Below, piece by piece: positions 36,545 through 47,060 of a stretch of 64,000 nt of DNA. A model generated the notes under the pieces. The model was not told the origin of the DNA. It searched no databases and saw nothing but the letters and a program-made list of their open reading frames with translations. This stretch comes from Diprion similis (Eukaryota > Arthropoda > Insecta > Hymenoptera > Diprionidae): the NCBI RefSeq assembly GCF_021155765.1, contig NC_060106.1:8625501-8689500 (forward strand), given 5' to 3'. The position numbers and the translations under genes are program-made. Every line of letters begins with the position of its first letter. Within the stretch, counting starts at the first letter, position 1.

Positions 36545-37640
36545 ATGCTGAAAAACACCAAAACCATAAAACTTATCGAGAATGATAAGATCCACGATGA
36601 GCCGAACTTTTCATTTTATACCTTGCGATTCTTTATAAAGTTTTTGGAGATGTGGCCACGAATTAACTCGAGTGGTTGGCTCGATAACATGGCATACTTA
36701 AAGTCGATTGATCTAATTTGTCGATTACTCTGTCCAGTGACTAGTCTTCACTTGCAGAGATCCGATATGGTCAAAATCGTTGATGACCTAGACTTAGTCA
36801 TACCGATGACCTATGTCTTTCTAAAATTTGTTTCGTTGATTAACCGTAAAAATAAGACGGGGAAGCTTGCTTGTACCATGGAAAAGGATTCGAATGACGT
36901 AGAAAAAATTTCATCCATAAATCAAAGTTTGTCGGATAGCAAAGATGTAAGGGAATCGCACTTTCATATTGCAAAAGTTTTCTTTTATGCCTGTTTGGCC
37001 ATTGAAGGAGCCTCTATCGGCAATTTTACCGGTAACGCGATTACAACTCAAGACTCTACTAGTAACGGAACAGGATGCAATCAACTCTTGTCTCTACCGA
37101 ATATCTGGAATTCTCTGGATAAGAACTCGAGCTCTAATATTCAGGTAGTTATTTTCCGAATACTTAATCTCCAAAGATAAGAAATCGTTTTTGTCTTTAA
37201 CGTAATTTATGTTATAATGAAATTCTTAACATATTTTCATGGTCTGGTATCGGACATTAATGCAATTTCACTATTTAAAAAATACACAGAATAATTGTTT
37301 CTTGCATAATTCAAGTTTTTAGCAGTGATAATGAGTCAATCGATAATTTCGACGATAGCAGTACTGTCGAACGGATCAATCGACAGGAACTTTATAATCG
37401 ACGTTTTGCACTTGTGAGGTCGACTTGAAATTTTGAGGTACTAATTTCAGTGAGTTTGAAAGACGTTAATGAAAGTTGTCAATCGTAATTCCATATTTTT
37501 TACAATTGTCTTTTGCTCCTCAGACGTTTTATCGAACACAACTCTTACGATCCTCCGAGTTATGGAAGAAGAATGTCGAATATATTTTCGGAGGAAAATG
37601 AAGGAACAAAATTTAAAAGTGCCAGTGACTCGGGGTTCAC
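36545..37640 (+). pseudogene. OR-E: odorant receptor pseudogene with intact first exon
   Basis: Exon 1 (36545-37144) is a fully open 200-codon exon, exactly the array length, ending NIQ then the donor GTAGTT. It is strongly diverged from its neighbours, with conserved landmarks such as SDMVKIVDDLDLVIPM and SLSDSKDVRE replacing the usual forms, and it has lost the SWYP motif (IWNSLDKN instead). Exon 2 (37316-37437) is 122 nt instead of 116 and has an in-frame TGA at 37415-37417. Exon 3 starts at 37524 (RFIEHNSYDPP) but diverges after about 15 codons and has no recognisable donor. Exons 4-7 are missing in the 440 bp before OR-F. The gene cannot give a full receptor. A short product limited to the N-terminal half is conceivable. 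Confidence 0.8.
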
Positions 37641-38042
37641 TAGTGTTGTAAGATTGAAAGCACGAATTTTGATTAACAAGTGCAGGTAATCATTCTTTCT
37701 ACGAATCGCAAACGTCGATAGAAACGTACAACTGTAATAAAATGGCAAGTAAATTATACTGCTATAAAATACAATTGGAACAATGAATTAAAAAAAGAAA
37801 TATTGCGCAGTTTACTTCGAGAATAACAATCTAATAATCGCTACTTATATGATTGGATTCTCAGTCATGTAAGATCCCACCCGTATTTTTACATTTAAAT
37901 TATGCGCGATTCGTCAGGGACCAGATACTTGGAGAAAATTAGTGTCCATTATTCACCTGTTATTTGTCATCGTTTATAGTCACGCAACCTCGTTTATCTA
38001 ATCAAATTTAATCGCATCGGTATACTTATGACTCGACTCATG

Positions 38043-38077
38043 TTAGTGAGCGTCACAAGCCGGAATTTTCGCGACAG
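38043..38077 (+). promoter_or_regulatory. Possible initiator and DPE of OR-F
   Basis: TTAGTG at 38043-38048 (+1 A at 38045) and CGACA at +28 to +32 (four of five positions fit RGWYV). The implied leader is only 35 nt, shorter than in the other genes, so this is tentative. Confidence 0.3.
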
Positions 38078-38079
38078 AG

Positions 38080-40135
38080 ATGTGGTCTCATACTGAAAAT
38101 GAAAGTACGAGCTGCAGTCCAAAATCTGGGACCAAAATACTCAAAGGAAAAGAAAATTTCCAATCGAATTTTCTAGCTCATTTTAGAGAGATAAAAAATC
38201 TCCGGCAGATACCCGAGATACCATGGACCAAAGAAACAAGTTTTAACACGGCAATGGGGGGCGTAAGGCATGGATTGAGTTTGATCGCATCTTGGCCACT
38301 GATGCTAGAAACTTGGAGAATAACGGTGATTTGGTTGTTTTACGCTGTGGGATTTTTGGTGTGCGTATGCGGTACTTTAGGCGGAGCGATTAATGCTCGG
38401 AAGGACTTCCAGCGTTTGGTCGCGGTGCTTGGTCAAGCCATCCCAGTCACGGTGATAGCCATCAAGTACGGGTTATTCAGGGCGCAAGTGAAGCCGCTGA
38501 ACCAGATCCTGAAAAGCATGGAATCGGACTGGGAAAGTGAGAACTTGAATTCACGAAGGGACGATCCGGGGGCGCTACGACGTCGTCAGATAATGACGAA
38601 TCATGCCCGAGTACCAAGGATTTTTTTCAACGTTTACACGACGGTCGTGATGGTTTGTTGGATATTGTTCACCATCGGACCAGTAACCAAGAGAATATCG
38701 TCACGTGATCAATCTCCACCGACTGCCAACAAACTTCCTCTCAATTCCTGGTACCTTTTTCCCTTCAGTCACAGCTCCATTTATCAGGTGTGTTTTTGAA
38801 TCGAGAATGACTTAACGTTTCTTTATCATGGTTTATTTTAATGCCAGATTATGTACGTGTTCGAGGTATTCTTCGGGACTGCAATGGTCATCGCACACAC
38901 TGGCATAGACAGTTTGCTAGTCACCGTAATTTTTCACCTTTGCGGACAGCTGGAGATACTGCGGTAAGTATGGAATTTAATAACATCATAGCTTCGGTGA
39001 GAATTCATCCGAGGAATTCTGCGATTCACTGTCACGAATCTCAGTTTATAGACTAGCAACGAGTTGATCAAATGCTTGCTATTCGATGGGAATTTTTTTG
39101 CGAAATAAACTTTGGGATTTTCAGTACAAAGTCGTCTTTATTTGATTATTCGTACAGACTAATGAGTTGCGCACAAATATCGAATTCTCTTGAAATATTA
39201 TGACGCAATGAGATCTACTCGTATTTAATCTTCACCTTTTTGTTTATCCTATTACAAGGAGCTGCATTGAGGAGTTTCGGACTGAGGAACGAAGCATTAA
39301 AAGCATGTGGGCCGACGTGAAGTTCATAGTCGAACGACACGAGGCGATAACAAAGTGAGTTACATTCGATAAAGCAGGTCAGAGGTAACGATTTACTATT
39401 TTTTACCTGAAACATTCTCTAGTTCAGCTCGTAGTCTGGAGAAATCCTTTAATGGAATTTTATTGAGCCAGCTACTCGCAGGCACACTACATATTTGCTT
39501 GGCAGGATTCAGTGTTCTACAGGTACGCTAAAATTTGAAATCGCCTACTTAAAAAGTTCAATCCTAATTCTACCCTCACTACAATCTGAAAACCATAATT
39601 TGTAGGCAATGGAATCGAACAACACTTCGGTTCTCGTGAAGTTCGGCCTTTTGCTTACAATGGTTCTGCAGCAACTATTCATTTACAGTTTGGCTGGAGA
39701 TTACTTAACGTCCCAGGTAAATAATTCTTCTGTGATGCCCAGGATCGAGCCAAAATTCAATTAATTCGAATGCAATTTCTGGCCCGAGTTGAAGAGTACT
39801 TTTTTAGAGATCATTTGTTTGATGTAGGGTATTCTGATACGAGTAGCTGCCTATAAAGCCACTTGGTACAAACTACCGCCATCGGTGAGTAGATCATTTT
39901 TATTGATCATGATCAGAGCAACGAAACCGATTACGCTTACTGCTGGAAAATTCTCTGTCATGTCATTACCCAATTTTACCTCGGTGAGTTTTTGTTCTAA
40001 ATATTTGGTGGAACAAAGTCTAGAATGGAAGGACTATTAACGACATTTTACATTTCATACAATTTCTAGCTAATCAAATCAGCGGTATCGTATCTCTCGG
40101 TTCTGAGGGCGATGAATACGGACAAGACTAACTAA
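38080..40135 (+). CDS. Odorant receptor OR-F (7tm_6 family, divergent), complete, 7 exons
   Basis: Odorant receptor of 450 residues, more distant from the others but with the same gene plan. Coding exons: 38080-38787, 38848-38963, 39259-39354, 39423-39522, 39606-39716, 39828-39983, 40070-40135; all GT-AG with matching phases. Exon 1 is 236 codons, about 35 longer, because of a polar N-terminal extension (ENESTSCSPKSG...) before the first hydrophobic region. Motifs: LIASWPLMLETW, FLVCVCGTLGGAI, SWYLFPFSHSS in exon 1; HTGIDSLLVTVIFHLCGQLE in exon 2; FIYSLAGDYLTSQ in exon 5 (two codons shorter than usual); FSVMSLPNFTS then SYLSVLRAMNTDKTN at the end. Intact. A decayed duplicate lies at 45.8-46.8 kb. 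The start codon is the first ATG of the exon; an inner one at residue 59 is less likely. Ligand unknown. Confidence 0.9.
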
Positions 40136-40517
40136 GTAGTTAGAACTGTTGAAGCAGGTTAAAATACTTGAATTGTAGTTGCATCGTGTGGATAATTTTG
40201 TGTTATAGATAAACATTAGGAAATTTACTAAAGGACTATAGTTTACTGTGTTTTTCTCACAAACAATGTTTCGCTCTCATTATTTTACTGATCACTTCAT
40301 TCACCCTTATTCAATTTTCTGAATACAAACTGCAAAGTACCGCATTCAAATAACAGTGGTATAAATATTTGGTGGTAACCAACAACATTTAAACTTTTTC
40401 CCTAATCCATAACCAATGATCGATAGAACAACCACTGCTTATTGACGTTGTTTAGACAGATTTATATTCAAGTGTAGCTGCAAAGACAGTGCACGTTTTA
40501 TAAATTTAGCACCATTC

Positions 40518-40523
40518 AATAAA
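40518..40523 (+). terminator. Candidate polyadenylation signal of OR-F
   Basis: AATAAA 383 bp after the stop, directly followed by a second overlapping cluster (CAAATAAAG). Confidence 0.35.
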
Positions 40524-40890
40524 ACAAATAAAGAAAGGCAAAAATACTTCGAAAACCCAACGCATTTTAATAGTTTTATATCACGAATGAGTTTATGAAA
40601 AAAAGGTAGTCAGAATTTGCTACGATTAGATTTTTCTGCAACAATTGAATTCGTATTTCAATATCTACTTTTTTGCAAGCACATTATCGTCTAGAAAAGT
40701 TAAAGTCAAGTACAAGTAAGTCAGCTCTATCCATTGTTACCAGGTTAGTCGAACGTGAAAACCACACTTTGCAACCTGAATCGAACGTATACAAGACGGA
40801 GTCTCCCCTCCATAAAAATATTCCCTCCACCGCAGTCCGCTTTTTATTCAAAGCTTTGCGTATAGTTTCCAACTTTTCAATACCCATCGG

Positions 40891-40917
40891 CAATTATTTG
40901 ATCCGAGTGTGCGATTC
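40891..40917 (+). promoter_or_regulatory. Upstream promoter element of OR-G
   Basis: CAATTATTTGATCC followed by GAGTGTGCGATTC, 215 bp before the predicted start site, the same distance as in OR-D. Confidence 0.55.
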
Positions 40918-41103
40918 CATCGTCCAACTTCTCCTTGATACTTTGAATTCTGTGTCCGCCAGACATATCGTCCAATATTTAAGATTCATGAACTTCGCTC
41001 ACAGCGCATGCATCTCTGCGTGGAATGTTCCTTGCCACTGCATGATTGCAGAGTGCTTTGTCTGTATCGACAGAATTTCTAATCCCGAGCCTGACTGCGT
41101 GGG

Positions 41104-41137
41104 TCAATCGTGAACGAATCTCCGCGGCGAGTAGATC
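41104..41137 (+). promoter_or_regulatory. Initiator plus DPE core promoter of OR-G
   Basis: TCAATC (41104-41109, +1 A at 41106; one change from TCAGTC) and AGATC at 41133-41137, exactly +28 to +32. Predicted leader 83 nt. No TATA box. Confidence 0.5.
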
Positions 41138-41188
41138 AGTATCTTCTTCGGCCGATGAAATTTTCTATAGTGAAAAGTGCAAGACACA

Positions 41189-43453
41189 ATGTCGGAAGAG
41201 TCTGAAGACATGATTACACAGGGCAACCATAATTTCAGCAATCAATTCACCAAAGCGATTTATGGACTGCGTTACGTTATGATTTATTTGGGAGTTTGGC
41301 CAGGACAAAAATATCAAAACTGGTACCGTTTCATCTGGTTTTTTCATTCGGCGAGTTTGATATTTCTAGCTACTGGTTCAGTAGGTGGTCTCGTCATGCT
41401 CAGACACGACGTGAATAAACTCATCAACAACTTAAGTATGTCAAGTCCAATGATACTCATTTTCTGTAAGTGGCTTACATTTTCTTCGCGTAAGAAACTG
41501 TGCGAAAAGCTTATGCGATCCATGGACGAAGATTGGGTCAAGTTGAGAAAAGGTACTTTGATTTATAAAAGTGTGCCGGAGTCTCAACGAATAATCACCA
41601 ATCATTATCAAGCTTCGAATGCTTTCGTCTACACCTTTTTGATCGTAGCTACGATTGCAACCATTAATTTTGCGACTGATTCCCTTCTTTCTCTAAACCA
41701 TCGCGGCAACAATACTGATCAGTATAACCTCTTGCCAATGCCATACAGCTGGTATCCTGTCGATTACAACCGATCAGTTTATATTATTCAGGTGATTATG
41801 AAATGTTAATATTCTGATCAAACTCTAATGCAAAAGTATATGTGACACGTAATGTTCGAAGCAGTAAAAACAGCCCTCAATCAATCACTGAACCTTGAAT
41901 AATTCAAGTTCTTGGTCGTCGCTCAAATAATTAGTATGGTAGCAACATTTCTGGCAACAACTGCAATAGATGGCTTCTTCGTTACTGCGATTCTCCACGT
42001 GAGCAGTCAACTCAAGATTCTGAAGTACGCTATGCATGCATGAATAGAAAATAACATGTGGCAAATAAAAAGAGCTCGATGATAATTTTTTTTTTCGTTA
42101 TTTTCCAGACATTTCGTTAAAGGAATCACTTATGAACCGTCACACCCTGAACATCACAAGACGCAGATTAGAGAAATGGTAAAACGTCATCAGGTGCTGT
42201 TGAAGTAAATTTCATTGCCTCGTTTCCTGATTATTACCAAAAAGCATTTCACTCGCTAATCTCGCAAATATAATTCTACTTCTAGCGTAGCTGCCACGCT
42301 GCAAGACTGTTACAGTCTCATTGCTCTGCAGCATGTAATGGCATGTATGTTTGCTCTTTGCTTCCTTGAGTATTCATTTCTCATGGTAGGTAGGCAGAAA
42401 TATTTTCAACTCTGAAAGTACTTTATAGTGGCACCATAAGTATTTTGCAGTGCATGCAGAAACATAATTTGATAGGCATTCCGATGGTGAATCAGGCGAA
42501 ACTTTTTGTTGTTTATGCTATTAAAATAACTGTGAAATCATTTGCAATTTTTATAAGAAAAATCATAACCCATGGTGCGTTTGAAGATCTTGAATCTTAA
42601 AGCCCACCAATGTATTCTTTTAATATCAAAATGATGTTTAGGAACTACAAGAAAACGGACCGAGCAAAACAGTTCTCTTAAAGTTTGGACTTTTCGTTAT
42701 CGGATCACTGGAGACTGCCTTTATCTATTGTTTTGCCGGTGATTCGTTGACCAATCAAGTAAGCAAGAATAACTGTACGATAATGTATTTCCAGTTTTAC
42801 AAATCACAGGAAAATCCTGTGCTCATTTACGAGTGTAGTTAAATGATTGAGTATTCACACTCAGGATATATCAAAATCAGTGCCTTGTCAAATATAATTT
42901 ACGTTTTAATTTCTTTTCCACAATACCGCACTGTATAGGAAATAATACTTATCAACTTGACTTACTGAACCCCTTTTATTTTTGCAAAAAAACTAACATA
43001 AATCGGCAGACTAGCTACAAAAAGTTAACATTAATTCAACGCATGCTGCTCATTAATGGCTGTAGCATTCGCATTCAATCAATGCACGTTTTCTTATTCA
43101 AGGGTTTTGCTCTCGGATTGGCGATCTACAGTTGTAAATGGTACAATTTCGAAAGATCCATAAATCTCTCATTGTCAATAATAATTATGAGAGCACAGAA
43201 GCCGATTGAGATTAGCGCTGTCCAGTTTTTTCCACTGACGTTAGAAAATTTCACAGTCGTAAGTAATCTCATTACATTATCAATTTGTCATTTATATCTG
43301 TGCATTCTTCGGCCGACTATCAATCCGGTATTGTTTTTTGTTTCCTAGACGTTAAACCATTTTATAATCTTTATTTGCTCATGCTTATAGATAGTCAAGG
43401 TAGCTGCATCATATCTTTCTACTCTACGAGCTTACAGTATGGCGGATGCTTAG
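41189..43453 (+). CDS. Odorant receptor OR-G (7tm_6 family), complete, 7 exons
   Basis: Odorant receptor of 416 residues, close paralogue of OR-D. Coding exons: 41189-41791, 41909-42024, 42109-42204, 42286-42385, 42642-42758, 43103-43258, 43391-43453; all GT-AG and in phase. Exon 1 begins MSEESEDMIT and has MIYLGVWPGQKYQNWYRF and PYSWYPVDYNRSVYIIQ. Exon 2 holds TTAIDGFFVTAIL, exon 3 HFVKGITYEPSHPEHHKT, exon 4 VAATLQDCYSLIALQHVMA, exon 5 ETAFIYCFAGDSLTNQ. The C-terminus is SYLSTLRAYSMADA. The frame is open for four codons upstream of the ATG, but only from a GTG; the ATG aligns with OR-D. Predicted Orco-partnered channel. Ligand unknown. Confidence 0.93.
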
Positions 43454-43814
43454 AGAAATCTCAGCCATTCAATGAATGCAGGACAAAAGAAAACTAATGG
43501 GAACACCGATTGAGCAAGCTGCAGAATAAATTAAGTAGAATATGGAATGCAGAAAACACGTGCATCTATTGAGACTTGTTGATATTGTAATTATTCAAAT
43601 TTAATGCGCTGCGTGGGTGGCGATTTCTTCTTTTATGTACTTCAATTGTTATTTAGTTTGTCGATTTACGTAAAAATTTAGTCGAGGAAGCTTATTTTTC
43701 ATTTCGATCAATGGTACGAGAACATGAACGCATGAACTAGAAAAAATGTTTCGCAATTTCGTTATTGTGACATCCGAAAAAGACTTTGCAGATGTTATTG
43801 TAACAAATACAGAT

Positions 43815-43894
43815 ATTAAACGCGAACTCTATATAGTATCAAAAATTGGTGAAACCTGCATTTTCTCATACCCTTGTTCATAGCAACAAATAAA
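43815..43894 (+). terminator. Candidate polyadenylation signals of OR-G
   Basis: ATTAAA at 43815-43820 aligns with ATTAAA after OR-D (33911), and AATAAA at 43889-43894 lies 436 bp after the stop. Either could end the transcript. Confidence 0.35.
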
Positions 43895-44739
43895 TAGGAT
43901 TTTTTAATGTTTTTTGATCTTTATATGTGATCTGACTTATGAAATGATTTACATAACTAATGAATTCAATAAAATCTTTGTTTTTTGGATCGTGCCTATG
44001 AAATTTATATAATAGTGTTGCCCATTCAGCTTTGTATCATATACCTATAGGTATATCTATTTTCATCACACTTTTTTATCCAGTTTATTTAAACTCATTA
44101 TTTGTATCGCGGTTTGAGAACGGATAGAGAACTTTCGTTACAATCTGAGAACTCGTTTGATTGATTTTGATAAGCAACGAAGCATTATGTCCGCTTGCAA
44201 AAAAAAATTTTTAAATATGTCTGCTAGTTGATTTCTTTGAAAAGGCAAACAGTTTATCTGAGAGCTTAAAAAATATGTTTCATTCTAAAGTGACCTTTGT
44301 TTATTCATACGCCATGCTTTCAAATTTCGTAGTTCGTTTCAAGTTTCAACAAAAAACAATACTTCTTACCTGATAACTTCGAATACCTAATGATGTAGTT
44401 ATTGGAGATCAGAATTTAATTGAAAATGGTCAAAAACTAAGAAAAGGATCATTTTTGAGTTATTCCTACAATCTGATTCCTATCGTTGCAATTCTTTATG
44501 ACTATTACCTGGGAAAGTCTCAAAACCGATGAATAAAAAAAGTATGGAAAATATTTTGCTCCACGAGCATTATCCTCAATTAAAATCTTAGTCGCGAAAT
44601 GGCTGAAGTTTCAATAACTCGTTGTTCCCTTAGACCTGCATCTAGAACAATCCGTTTGGTCAGAAGACTGCATAAAGCAAAAACCAGACCGTACTATGAA
44701 ATTATAACCATTTGCCTAGCTATAAGAAGGCTATTTTAT

Positions 44740-45245
44740 GGACATTGCGACTCCACCATATACATGATAAATTTTTTATTATTCAATGCTCTATCAAGTT
44801 TCAAAGTTTTCATCGTACACCTGGCATTAGTTGTATCAACTGTGCACTTTCGTCGTTCGAGTTTGTCGTGATTCCTTCAAGTTGGGTGGACAGGACACAT
44901 TGCGGAATTTAAAATGCATGAACTTTTTACTCGGCATTCATACAGTGTGTCTGCACGGGAATCGCCACTTACTGTCGATTGAAATCGATTTGCGTCGACT
45001 GCATTGATTGAATTTATGATTCACTTTGGCGTGAGCTGGGCGGGTTAGTCAAGACCGAAGCTTCGCAGTGAGAGGATTATTCTTTCCAATAACTAAAAGT
45101 TGCATATTTTTCCTGTCGCAGAAACAGAACCAAAGCTTATTATTCGTCACACAATGACTGTCGAAAACAGAAATATGCTCCAAACCATTGAAACTACAAA
45201 GCACACACGGTCAGTGGCGGTGAATAGACGAAAACTGAGACAAGA
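44740..45245 (+). pseudogene. Relic of an OR-E copy: promoter and start of exon 1
   Basis: 44740-45080 aligns with the OR-E promoter (TTTTTTATTATTCAATG, TCGTGATTCCTTCAAGTTGG, AATGCATGAACTTTTTAC) and keeps TTAGTC at 45045-45050 with GGATT at 45074-45078, the +28 position. An ATG at about 45153 begins a frame (MTVENRNMLQTIETTK) resembling the start of OR-E but runs into a stop near 45248. The rest of exon 1 is not seen. The predicted upstream element is degraded. Confidence 0.6.
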
Positions 45246-45789
45246 ATAAAGTGAAAGGTAAGAGCAGATAAAATCAGTAGTGACGTAATTAGAAGAATGT
45301 AAAATATTTTTTGGGGTGAAAATAAGAAGGAAGAACGCAGAACTGCTGGTTCTTTAAATACGTTAAGTATCTATAAATTAAAAATACTACTTTTTATCAA
45401 TTTACCCCAACAATTGTTTTTCATGCGAATTCTAAAAATTGAGAGCGACACACCAGAGCGATGCGATAAACTCGTACTACTATAAGGTGCTATTGAATTT
45501 GATGTCTAAGAGAATATTACACAGTTTAGTTAAATAATAATTAAGCTATCATTCAGCGTCACTGAATTTTTAGTCTCGTAGCGAACCGGCTGTATTTCTA
45601 CAGTTAAATTATGCGCCAGCCGTTCGAGACCAGAAGCTCATATACATATAGCATCCATTATTCGCCTATACTTCGTCATTATTTTCGGTCACGCAAATTG
45701 TTTATCTGCTCAAATTTAAGCACAAAAGTATCCCCGTCGGTGCATTTATTGTTACTGTTAGTCACGAACTCGAAACTTCCGAGCAAGTA

Positions 45790-46830
45790 ATTTTTCCCAA
45801 TTGAAAATTTATATGGAAGTTACAGGCAAAAATCCAGGACGAAATATTCAAAGGATAAGAAAATTGCAATTCAACTTGCGCAGTCATTTTTGAGGAATGA
45901 AAAATCTTCGACAGATCCAATCGGACTGGGAAAGTGGGAATCTAAATTCATCGACGAATCATGCTTAAGTACCCGGGATTTTTTTCAACGTTTATTAACG
46001 GTCGTGATGATTTATTGGATATTGTTCACGATGACATCAGCAACCAGGGCGATATCATCACGTGATCAATCTCCTGGTACGCTTTTCCCTTCAGTCATAG
46101 CCCCATTTATCGGGTGAGTTTTTGAGTCGAGAATGTCTTAAAGTTTTTTTATCATGGTTTATTTCGATGCCAGATTAGGTACGTGTTCGAGGTAACCTTG
46201 GGAACTGCAATGGTCATCGCACACACCGGCATAGACAGTTTGCGAGTAACCGTAATTCTTCACCTCTGCGGACAGCTGGAGATACTGCGGTAAATATGGA
46301 ATTTAATTCACATCGCAGCTTTAATGCGAATTCTCCCAACGAATTTTGCAATTCGCTTTCAAGAATCTCAATTTGCAGACCAGCAACGAGTTTATCAAAT
46401 GCACGGGGATGACCCGTTCACTCACAATGGCACTGCAGTAACCGTTTACTTTTTCTGGCTGTGGTCTATCTTAGTCACAGCTGAATACTTTTGTCATAAT
46501 ACCCTGAATTGGAGGAAAAATGAATTACCCTTGATGTAATTTTCGGGTTAATTTCGAGAGTACTTTTTAGTAGAACGCCAAAAAACCACGTGTAAATCCA
46601 TTTGGTAAAAGTTACAGTCACTGATAAGCAGGTAATTTCTTTTGGTTCTTTTTAGAACAACTAAATCGATTACACTAACTGGTGGAAAATTTTCTGTCAT
46701 GTCGTTATTCTATTTTACCTAAGATGTGAGTTTTAAATTTGAATATTTGATGTAGCAAAATCTAGAATATGAATAACAATCGACGACATTTTACATTTGA
46801 TAATATTATCAGCTGATGAAATCAAATGAT
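45790..46830 (+). pseudogene. Decayed copy of OR-F
   Basis: Pieces of OR-F in order: N-terminal part of exon 1 (about 45813-45905, with a TGA), a large internal deletion, then the end of exon 1 (45915-46114: SDWESGNLNSS, RVITVVMIYWILFTM-like, SSRDQSPGTLFPSVIAPFI) whose CAG|GT donor is lost. Exon 2 (46173-46291) is nearly complete (VTLGTAMVIAHTGIDSLRVT). Exons 3-5 are missing. The end of exon 6 survives at about 46655-46725 (GGKFSVMSLFYFT), and a short exon 7 stub at about 46812 ends in a stop. Clearly non-functional; it belongs to duplication block B. Confidence 0.85.
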
Positions 46831-47060
46831 AAAAATAAAGTCAACTTCTATTTCCATAATCCTTACACGTAACACATTCTCAAGTTAGTCATAGTATGCA
46901 TATTACATAATTATTTCTCAGATAATGAATATACGCTACAAAGTATGTAATTTGAATAACCGTGGTACAAAAATTTTGTGGTAACCAACAACATTCAATC
47001 TCTGCCCCCACTCCAAAACCAGTAATCGAACTGGCAGCTAGTGCTTGTTGACATTTTTTG

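Larger units (their letters stand above)
30085..40440 (+). repeat. Duplication block A (OR-D, OR-E, OR-F)
   Basis: This three-gene segment is paralogous in the same order to 40630-47060. Matches include the far-upstream DNA of OR-D versus OR-G, the promoter of OR-E versus 44740-45080, the DNA before OR-F (37880-38070) versus 45590-45790, and the DNA after OR-F (40340-40440, GGTGGTAACCAACAACATTT) versus 46960-47060. Boundaries are approximate. Confidence 0.75.
40630..47060 (+). repeat. Duplication block B (OR-G, OR-E relic, OR-F relic)
   Basis: Tandem counterpart of 30085-40440 with the same order of parts but shorter. OR-G is intact, the OR-E copy is reduced to promoter and start, and the OR-F copy has lost exons 3-5. 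The right edge is marked by the shared GGTAACCAACAACATT word near 46980. Confidence 0.75.

Noticed and set aside
30206-41113. Similar open frames just before OR-D (30206-30604) and OR-G (40673-41113) as a new small gene pair
   Set aside because: They lie upstream of the predicted start site, end at the initiator, and the frame is not kept before OR-E. The similarity is explained by duplicated promoter DNA. A dN/dS test between the two would settle it.
41177-41188. Upstream GTG start for OR-G
   Set aside because: The ATG at 41189 aligns with the OR-D start and is the normal eukaryotic choice.
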